Source: Bradyrhizobium iriomotense (lineage in GTDB: Bacteria > Pseudomonadota > Alphaproteobacteria > Rhizobiales > Xanthobacteraceae). From it: DNA of 64,000 nt. The notes under the pieces are model-generated. The model did not search any database. It saw only the letters and a program-made list of their open reading frames with translations, and was not told where the DNA came from. The stretch lies in the NCBI RefSeq assembly GCF_018130765.1, contig NZ_JAFCJZ010000005.1:310001-374000 (forward strand), read 5' to 3'. This document shows, piece after piece, positions 46,882 through 53,367 of the stretch. The position numbers were made by a program, and so were the translations under genes. How positions within the stretch are numbered: position 1 is the stretch's first letter; every line of letters begins with the position of its first letter.

Positions 46882-47856
46882 TCATTCGATGCTGGCCCCC
46901 GAGGCCTTGATGACCCCGGCCCATTTCTTCGTTTCGGATGCAATCAATTCGGCCAGCTCTTCCGGCGTACTCGGCGCGGCATCGGCACCGAGCTCCGCGA
47001 GGCGGGCCTTGACGCGGGGTTCGGCCAGAATCCTGCCAAGCTCCGCGTTGAGACGCGCGACGATTGCCTGCGGCGTCTTCGCCGGCGCCACCAGCGCAAA
47101 CCAGGACGTCACCTCGCAGCCAGGCAGGCCGGCTTCCGCCATGGTCGGAATGTCCGGTGCCGCCGCCGAGCGATGCGCGCTCGTCACCGCAAGCGCGCGC
47201 AGCTTGCCGGCCTTGATGTAGGGCAAGGACGAGGAGAGATTGTCGAACATCGATTGGACCTGGCCGCTGATCAGATCCACGACTGCCGGCGCGCTACCCT
47301 TGTACGGCACATGCACGAGCTGCACCTGCGCGACCATGTTGAACAGTTCGCCGCTCAAGTGAATCGATGACCCGGCCCCCGAGGACGCGAAGTTGATCTG
47401 ACCTGGCTTGCTCTTCGCAAGCGCAATGAACTCCTTCAGGTTCGCAGCAGGAACCTGTGGATTGACCACCAGCACGTTCGGCACCGTCGCGACCAGGCTG
47501 ATCGGCGCAAGATCCGTGGCGAAGTCGAAAGGCAGCTTCGGATAGAGGCTGGTGTTGATGGTGTTGGCGATCGTGCTCATGAAGATCGTGTGGCCGTCGG
47601 GTGCGGACCGCGCCACCTGAGCCGATGCAATGCTTCCGCCCGCGCCCGGCCGGTTTTCGATCACCACGGGTTGACCGAGGACCTCGGACAATTGCTGCCC
47701 CACGATGCGCGCGACGACGTCGGTCGAACCGCCAGCCGCATACCCCACCACGAGGTGAATTGGCTTCGACGGAAAAGGATCGGCTTGAACCATGGCTGCG
47801 GAGCCGCCCCACACCAGAACCAATAAGACCAACCTCCCCAACCAGCACCGGCTCAT
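46882..47856 (-). CDS. tctC: TTT substrate-binding protein (TctC/Bug family)
   Basis: A 324-residue periplasmic binding protein. A Sec signal peptide covers residues 1-25 (ending MVQA). Family blocks are the opening PIHLVVGYAAGGSTDVVAR, QPVVIENRPGAGGS, and VHVPYKGSAPAVVDLISGQV in the middle. Bug proteins bind organic acids through two beta-strand water bridges; the ligand cannot be read from sequence. GGAGG precedes ATG 47856. First gene of the leftward operon tctC, ThDP enzyme, tctB, tctA, divergent from the IclR gene. Confidence 0.94.
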   Translation of the reverse strand: MSRCWLGRLVLLVLVWGGSAAMVQADPFPSKPIHLVVGYAAGGSTDVVARIVGQQLSEVLGQPVVIENRPGAGGSIASAQVARSAPDGHTIFMSTIANTINTSLYPKLPFDFATDLAPISLVATVPNVLVVNPQVPAANLKEFIALAKSKPGQINFASSGAGSSIHLSGELFNMVAQVQLVHVPYKGSAPAVVDLISGQVQSMFDNLSSSLPYIKAGKLRALAVTSAHRSAAAPDIPTMAEAGLPGCEVTSWFALVAPAKTPQAIVARLNAELGRILAEPRVKARLAELGADAAPSTPEELAELIASETKKWAGVIKASGASIE

Positions 47857-47882
47857 CGCTCATTTCCTCCGTCGCTTGACAT

Positions 47883-47897
47883 GTCCATATTATGGAC
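47883..47897. promoter_or_regulatory. Candidate IclR operator 1
   Basis: GTCCATATTATGGAC is a perfect 7-1-7 palindrome, 26 bases before the tctC start on the opposite strand. Its core TCCA-N5-TGGA recurs at 48014-48028 in the same intergenic region. It overlaps an A/T-rich TATAAAT on the tctC side, a position suited to repression. Divergent IclR regulators usually bind such sites. Confidence 0.6.
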
Positions 47898-48013
47898 TAT
47901 TTATATTCGCGGTGTGAGGCGCGTTCTGGAACCGAATGACCGACCGAGTCAAGAGATTCTATAGATAAAGGTATCCCTCATTTCTCGCGCCGCCTCGTCG
48001 CATCGCAATTATG

Positions 48014-48028
48014 TTCCACATATTGGAC
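48014..48028. promoter_or_regulatory. Candidate IclR operator 2
   Basis: TTCCACATATTGGAC shares the TCCA-N5-TGGA core and terminal GAC with operator 1. It ends five bases before the iclR start, fitting autoregulation. Confidence 0.5.
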
Positions 48029-48033
48029 TAACA

Positions 48034-48810
48034 ATGAAGAATGAGGCCATCAAGCCAACCGGCACGCAGAGCATCGGCCGCGCGGCCGCAGTGCTCCGTG
48101 CGCTCGCGATCCGCAGCCAGTCGGGCGCGCGCATGGCCGACATCGCCCGCGAGACTGGGCTCGAGCGTCCGACGGCCCATCGCATCCTCCAGGGCTTGAT
48201 CGCCGAAGGCATGGCCAGTCAGAACGAAGCCACGCGCCGCTATTATCTCGGCCCGTTCATCTATGAGCTCGGCCTGCTCGCGGAGCCGCGGTTTCATCTG
48301 CGCGAAATCGCGCGTCAGGCGATCGAGTTTCTCGCGGAGCAAACAGGCGATACCGTGTTTCTTGCCGTGCGTGGCGGTAACGACGCGCTTTGCATCGAAC
48401 GCAAGGCCGGTAGCTTTCCGATCAAGGCGTTCACCGTCGAAGTCGGAAGCAGGATGCCCCTCGGGGTCGGCTGCGGCGGCATCGCGATGCTCGCCGCACT
48501 CCCAGAAGAGGAGGCCGAGAGCATTCTCAAGTTCAACGCACCGCGCCTTGTGGAGTACGGCGACATGACGGCGGGACAACTTGCAGAACTCGTGGCGGCC
48601 GCGCGCCGCCGCGGTTATGCGATCAATCCCCATCGCGCTCCCGGCATCGCGGCGATCGGCATGGCTGTGCGTCATGCCGATGGCGGTCTTGCCGGCTCGA
48701 TCAGCATCGCGGCCATCGAGAGTCGGCTATCGCCAGATCGCATCGAGAAGATTGCGCCTACGCTGCGCACTGAGATCAGGAAGATCGAGAGGATGCTCCG
48801 TTCGTCCTGA
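48034..48810 (+). CDS. IclR-family transcriptional regulator
   Basis: A 258-residue regulator. The N-terminal winged helix lies at about residues 12-72 (MADIARETGLERPTAHRILQGLIAEG). The C-terminal effector domain contains LGVGCGGIAMLA (about 145-157), the ligand-pocket block of this family. It is divergent from tctC and should control the TTT operon in response to its substrate or product. Two palindromes in the 177-base gap are probable binding sites. It is the last chromosomal gene before the island. Confidence 0.93.
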   Translation: MKNEAIKPTGTQSIGRAAAVLRALAIRSQSGARMADIARETGLERPTAHRILQGLIAEGMASQNEATRRYYLGPFIYELGLLAEPRFHLREIARQAIEFLAEQTGDTVFLAVRGGNDALCIERKAGSFPIKAFTVEVGSRMPLGVGCGGIAMLAALPEEEAESILKFNAPRLVEYGDMTAGQLAELVAAARRRGYAINPHRAPGIAAIGMAVRHADGGLAGSISIAAIESRLSPDRIEKIAPTLRTEIRKIERMLRSS

Positions 48811-49034
48811 AGTGGCACCGCACAATCGATGCGACTGACATTGAAAGAATGACCGCATCGAGCCTGATCCGGCCAGGCACCAATGGGCTAGGACCTCTTT
48901 CGCCTCCCGAGGAGCTGTGCCGCGCAGCGGGATGGGCTCGGTACAGGACCAAGCCACACAGCAATCTGGCCGTGCAACGACGTACGACCACCAAAGCGTC
49001 GCACGGGACGCATTTTGTTCTGGAGCGGGATACG

Positions 49035-49056
49035 AAAAAACCCTGCCGCGGCAGGG
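49035..49056 (-). terminator. Displaced terminator of tRNA-Lys
   Basis: CCCTGCCGCGGCAGGG at 49041-49056 is a perfect palindrome, followed on the minus strand by TTTTTT (49040-49035). It lies eight bases beyond the tRNA 3' fragment at 49064. In the uninterrupted chromosome it would directly follow the leftward tRNA-Lys, and it is now 11 kb away from the intact gene. Confidence 0.8.
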
Positions 49057-49063
49057 CTTTGAA

Positions 49064-49109
49064 ATGGTGGGCGCACCAGGGCTCGAACCTGGGACCCGCT
49101 GATTAAGAG
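49064..49109 (-). repeat. Direct repeat: tRNA-Lys 3' fragment (left attachment site)
   Basis: These 46 bases are identical to 60128-60173. They cover the CCA end, acceptor 3' strand, T arm, variable loop and the 3' part of the anticodon stem-loop of tRNA-Lys, then diverge. The rest of the tRNA is missing, so this is an attachment-site remnant and not a second tRNA gene. Confidence 0.92.
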
Positions 49110-49398
49110 ACAGGCTGCGAGCGTTGATTCTTCAAGGAAAATTCTCCAACTGTACAAAAATCCATCCATTGCGGATCAATAGCTTACAGTGAGAAATCCA
49201 ACCGGCCATTCGCCATAGCCCGCGACAAAGCGGTGCTTCCAAGCGCTGGCTTCCAAATGAACCATCGACGTCCACTACAAGATTTCGATTTCGGCACGAA
49301 CGTCTTTCTTGAGCAAACTCCGAACGGCCCGTCGCGAAGGATCTACAAGAATCCAGATCGGCGACTTCCCGGGCTTCCAAGGCCTGCCGAGCACGCGG

Positions 49399-49602
49399 CT
49401 ACGGTATACACCCGGAATTGTTGCTCTTCGGAGTCACCACCTGGCCACACAGCGAACCCTGGGTTGCCCATACCGCCACGCCATAGCCGCCGACAGAGAT
49501 TTCGATGCCGACATAACCCTTCTCGGCAACCACCGTGAGCTTACCGCCGACAACCTGGTCCAGTTCATTGGAACTCAGTTCCTGGATAGCCATGTCGCTC
49601 AT
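49399..49602 (-). CDS. Double-glycine leader peptide precursor A
   Basis: A 67-residue precursor. The leader of 20 residues ends in SSNELDQVVGG, the hydrophobic/acidic pattern plus Gly-Gly cut by C39 peptidases. The predicted product has 47 residues, rich in Val, Gly and Ser with a hydrophobic VGIEISVGGYGVAVWATQG stretch and two Cys (SLCGQ, SGCIP) that may form a disulfide. GGAGAG precedes ATG 49602; other upstream in-frame codons are not needed. The exporter at 53360 is the likely processor. Not similar in its core to the other precursors here. Confidence 0.78.
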   Translation of the reverse strand: MSDMAIQELSSNELDQVVGGKLTVVAEKGYVGIEISVGGYGVAVWATQGSLCGQVVTPKSNNSGCIP

Positions 49603-49982
49603 TGCTCTCTCCTGTGATTGGCACTTTGGAGTGCGGGTGTTGAATGAGGGCATTTTGGACGCAGTGGACGGGAGCGTCCGTGATGCGCCTCACCCAATGC
49701 TGCCGCTGGACCTGTCGCGCCGGCGAAACTCGATTCCTCGACGTCGCGCCAAAAAGCTTAAGGCCTCCCGCAGGAGGCCTGTAGCCGTCAGCGTTTCACC
49801 GCATATGGAGGCTGGTCCTAGACTACGATGTGACGGGCTTGTGGACAGGGTCGATTAAACGTTGGCCCCGCACCGGCAACGGCCAAATCGCAGCAGGCGC
49901 CTCAATTCGTGGATGTGATGGAGGAGATTTTGACGTCCATTCGCTCTCGACTTTGAGATTTGCCGACGCTGGCAACTCAGCA
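49603..49982. other. Gap between precursors A and B, 380 bases
   Basis: Contains the leftward terminator at 49751-49780 and must hold the promoter for precursor A. No further peptide gene was found on either strand. Confidence 0.4.
49751..49780 (-). terminator. Rho-independent terminator of precursors C-B
   Basis: AGGCCTCC (49761-49768) and GGAGGCCT (49773-49780) pair around CGCA. On the minus strand the stem is followed by TAAGCTTTTT. It ends the leftward C-B transcript, so precursor A is transcribed separately. Confidence 0.75.
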
Positions 49983-50168
49983 CTACGTCTTGACCGGGGC
50001 AATGCTGCTGCAGTGCCCATTCTGATCGTAAGTGAGCCGTACCCCGTAGATCACCATCGAGCCACCCCGTGCATCGACGACATCTGGGTTTCTGACTCCC
50101 GTGTCAGCTTTCATGCCGCCGCTGACATCGCGAATTTCGTGATCCGTGAGTTCTCTGGCCGAACGCAT
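49983..50168 (-). CDS. Double-glycine leader peptide precursor B
   Basis: A 61-residue precursor with an 18-residue leader, MRSARELTDHEIRDVSGG, very close to the colicin V-type consensus (ELxxxEIxxVSGG). The 43-residue core is polar with one Cys (NGHCSS). AAGGAG lies before ATG 50168. It starts 11 bases after the stop of precursor C, so both share one transcript. No immunity gene is directly attached. Confidence 0.8.
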   Translation of the reverse strand: MRSARELTDHEIRDVSGGMKADTGVRNPDVVDARGGSMVIYGVRLTYDQNGHCSSIAPVKT

Positions 50169-50179
50169 CGGAGGCTCCT

Positions 50180-50365
50180 TCAGATTTTTCCATAGGTCGG
50201 GCCGAGGCAACCCTGGCTTCGGGCCAGTTCGAGCGTTGCCGCGGCCTGTCCCGCCTCCACTGTCTCGTGGAAGGCGTTGAGAAAGGCTCTTACGCGGGCA
50301 TCGTCACTGTTGCGCGCTCCGCCGCACACGGTCTCCAGCTCACGCAGGTTCAGTTCGCTGTTCAT
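50180..50365 (-). CDS. Double-glycine leader peptide precursor C
   Basis: A 61-residue precursor with a 16-residue leader ending in LRELETVCGG. The 45-residue core is helical, Ala/Glu/Arg-rich (FLNAFHETVEAGQAAATLEL), with one Cys near the end (QGCLG). GAGGAG precedes ATG 50365. The helical amphipathic core differs from the Gly-rich precursor D and could be a helper or partner peptide. Confidence 0.75.
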   Translation of the reverse strand: MNSELNLRELETVCGGARNSDDARVRAFLNAFHETVEAGQAAATLELARSQGCLGPTYGKI

Positions 50366-50682
50366 CTGGATGCTCCTCAAGTTTTCTGGAACGGATCTGA
50401 ACAGATCCTGCTCCGGCACACCGTGACACCCATCACGTCCCTCCCCCGGGGGCACCCAATTCGCATCGGGGCCTGGAGTCTGCGAAGACGTGCACAGTCT
50501 CTCAATTCAAGTGCGCTTGGGCAACATTCCGCACCTGCTTAGCTTCCGGACGACTGGAGCAACTCATCGGCAATCCAACCGACAGGTCTGGCGTCAGATG
50601 CGGACGGAGCTTTAGATCCAAGCGGAAGAGGCCGCCGAACGTGGCGACCTCCAATTCGCGAGCAACTCAGGAAAAAACCAGC
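50366..50682. other. Gap between precursors C and D, 317 bases
   Basis: Holds the ribosome site of precursor C and the terminator/inverted-repeat end at 50628-50651. No extra open frame with a ribosome site and Gly-Gly leader was seen. Confidence 0.35.
50628..50651 (-). terminator. Terminator hairpin after precursor D
   Basis: GAGGCCGCC (50628-50636) pairs with GGCGACCTC (50643-50651), allowing one wobble, around a 6-base loop. It lies just downstream of precursor D on the minus strand and has an equivalent copy at 59165-59190. Confidence 0.55.
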
Positions 50683-50910
50683 TCAGAGAGGCGGCTGCCC
50701 CGGCCCCGAGCCCGGGCCAAACGGGCCGCGCAGATTGCCGGGGCCCTGCAGGCCGCCAAAGATCAAGCCGCCGACCCACTGAACGGCGCCCTTGATGGCG
50801 CCGCCGATGGCGCGGAAGGCGTCGCCGAGCCAGTTACCACCGACGACCGCATCGAGTTCCGCATCGTTCAGTTCGATGATTTCAGGTTTTGCATGTTCCA
50901 GGTTCAGCAT
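50683..50910 (-). CDS. Double-glycine leader peptide precursor D1
   Basis: A 75-residue precursor. A 25-residue leader ends in IIELNDAELDAVVGG. The 50-residue core has a Gly-rich amphipathic helix with small-xxx-small spacing (AFRAIGGAIKGAVQWVGG), as in pore-forming class IIb bacteriocins, then a Gly/Pro-rich tail (GPFGPGSGPGQPPL). GAGGAG precedes ATG 50910. Its twin D2 at 58914 differs at a few core positions (KGAVQW/KDAVLW, GLIFGG/GFIAGG, last residue L/F). Located 54 bases after precursor E. Confidence 0.82.
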   Translation of the reverse strand: MLNLEHAKPEIIELNDAELDAVVGGNWLGDAFRAIGGAIKGAVQWVGGLIFGGLQGPGNLRGPFGPGSGPGQPPL

Positions 50911-50964
50911 TTTGGTCGCTCCTCTTCAGATGATGTGTTGATGAAACGTTTGAACGTGTGGTTC

Positions 50965-51144
50965 TCAGCGGTGGAAGATGCCACCAGGCAACCAGGGGTT
51001 CGGCCCGGCCGGCTGATGGGTCGTGATCTTTCCATCCACAATCCAGGGACCAATGCAGCCTCCATCGTTGATGAAGCCACCGCACACGGACTCCAATTCA
51101 CGGTCGTCCAGCTCTTTGCAGTCGCGATTGCTGCGCTCAATCAT
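50965..51144 (-). CDS. Double-glycine leader peptide precursor E1
   Basis: A 59-residue precursor with a 23-residue leader ending in LDDRELESVCGG. The 36-residue core is FINDGGCIGPWIVDGKITTH onward, with one Cys, two Trp and several Pro/Gly residues. ATG 51144 follows GGGAGA. Its twin E2 at 58680 has an identical core and differs only in the leader (DCK versus DRR). E and D are always adjacent in the same order, suggesting a two-peptide product. Confidence 0.8.
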   Translation of the reverse strand: MIERSNRDCKELDDRELESVCGGFINDGGCIGPWIVDGKITTHQPAGPNPWLPGGIFHR

Positions 51145-51334
51145 TTCTGTCTCCCGCTTGCCAACGAGGGGCCATCCCCTCTCATCTGGTGGTCGCAGGA
51201 GTACCGCGGGCAGCTTGCTCAGACTGTGATTCGAATCACAGGAACCACGGCGGGGACGGGCGGCGCGTTGGCGCGGCCGTCGGTTCGAATAGGCATCCAC
51301 TTCCGGAAGAGAACGCGGTCAACGCGCAGACGCC

Positions 51335-52006
51335 TCAAAGCCGGGAACGAATTGAACTCAGGATCCCGGTCGTCGCGTCGATGACCTGTATTGCTTGCTG
51401 GGCCTTTACCAACCCTAGAGCTGACCTCGCGCACTGATCGGGAAGTTGCGCGATCTTTCTGCGCTGGCTGGTCAGAATATTGGTCGACTGCTCTATGGCA
51501 AATTTCACCACATCGCGGGTTGGGTCGTTGTCGCCAACGCTCGTCAATTCCTTCTCGATCGTAATCAGATATTCGAAACTGGACAGCTCTTGAGAAATCT
51601 CCGCGAGATCTTGGACCGTGGCCTTAACGCAATCCGCGTCCGCAGCGGGTATATCGGTCCGTTTGGAAGTTTGGACGAGGTCCGCCATCAAGCCTGCAAA
51701 CATTGGCCTGAGATCTTCGACTCGCTTCAGGTCTGCGGGACTGAGGACGCCGGCCAAGCACATCTTCGTCGCGAGCAGCAACCCCAGGCATTGCAACGCC
51801 AGTCGATTTGCAACCACACGAGCTGCCGCGGCAGGTGTCACGCTATCCGGTTGCGATATCATTTGACGCGCTCGAAGGCTCGGCCGGCAGTCCAGTCCCA
51901 TCATTGGCGATAGCTTAGCGCCGCACAAGAGATCGCTCAATCGTATTTCCGCCAGCGCCCGCCTCAGACGCCAGGATTGATCGCGACCCGTTGTAGGACA
52001 ATTCAC
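51335..52006 (-). CDS. Unknown helical protein, possible immunity protein
   Basis: An open frame of up to 223 residues. It has one hydrophobic stretch (LALQCLGLLLATKMCLAGVL) that may be a signal or anchor, then an all-helical, charged region ending in IDATTGILSSIRSRL. No family was recognised. It is upstream of precursors E1 and D1 on the same strand and divergent from the exporter operon by 95 bases, a place where bacteriocin clusters often hold immunity genes. Start is unsure: GTG 52006 overlaps its AGGAG, and ATG 51904 or 51862 are alternatives. Confidence 0.5.
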   Translation of the reverse strand: MNCPTTGRDQSWRLRRALAEIRLSDLLCGAKLSPMMGLDCRPSLRARQMISQPDSVTPAAAARVVANRLALQCLGLLLATKMCLAGVLSPADLKRVEDLRPMFAGLMADLVQTSKRTDIPAADADCVKATVQDLAEISQELSSFEYLITIEKELTSVGDNDPTRDVVKFAIEQSTNILTSQRRKIAQLPDQCARSALGLVKAQQAIQVIDATTGILSSIRSRL

Positions 52007-52101
52007 TCCTATGTATCATCGGAGCCTACTCCGGAAGTTCCAAGTTATTTTTTGACGAACAGAAAGTGGTTGTGCCGGGATCATTTGCGGAGACTTGAAG
52101 C

Positions 52102-53367
52102 GTGACCGACGGCCCCGAACATATCTTTCGTGCAAGCGCGTTGCAGCGCGCGGCGTCTCCAGACGAACTCGACCATCTTGTCGCGATCACCAAGCCCGCC
52201 GACTGGATCCTGGCCGCCGTTGTCACGGTCGCACTGGTTGCGGCGCTGATCTGGGGGATCTACGGCCGGATTCCCTCCCGCGTGTCGGGACAGGGAATTC
52301 TGGTCGGCAGCGGACGCGTCATCGATGCAGTCTCTGCCGCGGAAGGACGGCTCGCTTCGCTCAGCATTTCCGTCGGCGATCATGTCGAACGCGGGCAGTT
52401 GATTGCCCAGATCTCGCAGACCGACATCGAGCAGAAGTACGCAAATGCGGTGGAGACCTATAAGGAGCGTCAGCGCGAGCATGACGACATGGCCGCTAAC
52501 GTGAGGTCGGAGCTCGCGGCCAAGGCCTCCAATTTCGAAAAGCTCGAGGCCGCCTTCAACAAGGTCATCGAAGCGACCGGGCAGCGCGTTCAGTCGCTGG
52601 ATATCGACGTGAAGAATCTCGAGCAGCTCATGGCCAAGGGGCTGACCACGCGGAAGACGCTGGATGATCGCCGTCTCGAGTTGACCGAGGCGCAGCAGCG
52701 TCGGATGGACTCGCAAAACGAGATCCTCAAGCTGCACGCACAGAAATCCGATCTCCAAACCCAGCGGGAGCATGAATTGCAGCAGGCCGAGTTCGCGGCC
52801 AATAATGCTCGCCGCGAGATGCAGGCACTCGCCGGCACCCTGGGGCGCAATTCGCAGATTCTCAGTCCGATCGCGGGGCGCGTGCTCGAGATCAAGATAT
52901 CGACCGGTTCGGTGCTCGCCGTCGGCACGCCGGTGGTTCTGATTGAAGACGAGGGCTCGAAGGTCGAGGCGGTGGTTTATATCCCCGCCGAGCAGGGCAA
53001 GAGCGTCAAGCCGGGCTCGCAGGTGCGCATCGCGCCCAGCACTGTCAAGCGCGAGGAGTTCGGCACGATGATCGGGACCGTCTCCAGCGTGTCGGAGTTT
53101 CCCGTCACGCCGCAGGGCATGACCGCGGTGCTCCATAACGACCAGCTGGTTAAGGTGTTCTCCCATGACGGCGCGCCCTATGCCGTGGCCGTATCCCTGG
53201 AGCGGGACGAGACGACGCCGAGCGGCTATCGATGGGCCGTCGGCAAGGGACCACAGGTTCATCTGACCAGCGGCACGCTCGTTCAGGCCGAAATTACCAC
53301 CCGAAACCGGCGTCCGCTGGATCTCGTTGTTCCTCTCATCAGGAAGCTGACCGGGATCGATGGATAG
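52102..53367 (+). CDS. HlyD-family adaptor of an NHLM-type peptide secretion system
   Basis: A 421-residue type I secretion adaptor. It has a cytoplasmic N-terminus, TM at about 35-54, a lipoyl half (VISVGDHVERGQLIAQISQTD region, about 75-105), and a long coiled-coil at about 108-240 with many Glu/Gln/Lys residues. The second lipoyl half (ILSPIAGRVLEIKISTGSVL) and a beta-barrel follow. It should bridge the ABC exporters to an outer-membrane channel. GTG 52102 follows GGAGA. It overlaps the peptidase-exporter gene by eight bases, and three genes form one operon. The order and pairing with two ABC proteins match NHLM (nitrile hydratase leader microcin) systems, although the leaders here are the short Gly-Gly type. 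Confidence 0.88.
   Translation: MTDGPEHIFRASALQRAASPDELDHLVAITKPADWILAAVVTVALVAALIWGIYGRIPSRVSGQGILVGSGRVIDAVSAAEGRLASLSISVGDHVERGQLIAQISQTDIEQKYANAVETYKERQREHDDMAANVRSELAAKASNFEKLEAAFNKVIEATGQRVQSLDIDVKNLEQLMAKGLTTRKTLDDRRLELTEAQQRRMDSQNEILKLHAQKSDLQTQREHELQQAEFAANNARREMQALAGTLGRNSQILSPIAGRVLEIKISTGSVLAVGTPVVLIEDEGSKVEAVVYIPAEQGKSVKPGSQVRIAPSTVKREEFGTMIGTVSSVSEFPVTPQGMTAVLHNDQLVKVFSHDGAPYAVAVSLERDETTPSGYRWAVGKGPQVHLTSGTLVQAEITTRNRRPLDLVVPLIRKLTGIDG

Larger units (their letters stand above)
50628..51230 (-). repeat. Inverted repeat, left arm (about 600 bp)
   Basis: This arm matches 58594-59189 in opposite orientation. It contains precursors E and D, their spacers, a terminator hairpin at the inner edge (50628-50651) and the upstream region of E. 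The two arms are nearly identical in the genes and diverge gradually at the outer upstream end (around 51200 versus 58610). They enclose the whole exporter operon. Confidence 0.85.

Noticed and set aside
49064-49109. Second tRNA-Lys gene
   Set aside because: Only the 3' half is present; the D arm and 5' acceptor strand are missing, so it cannot fold into a tRNA.
52020-52033. CGGAG-N4-CTCCG inverted repeat before the exporter operon
   Set aside because: Only 5-bp arms, no second copy, and expected by chance in GC-rich DNA.
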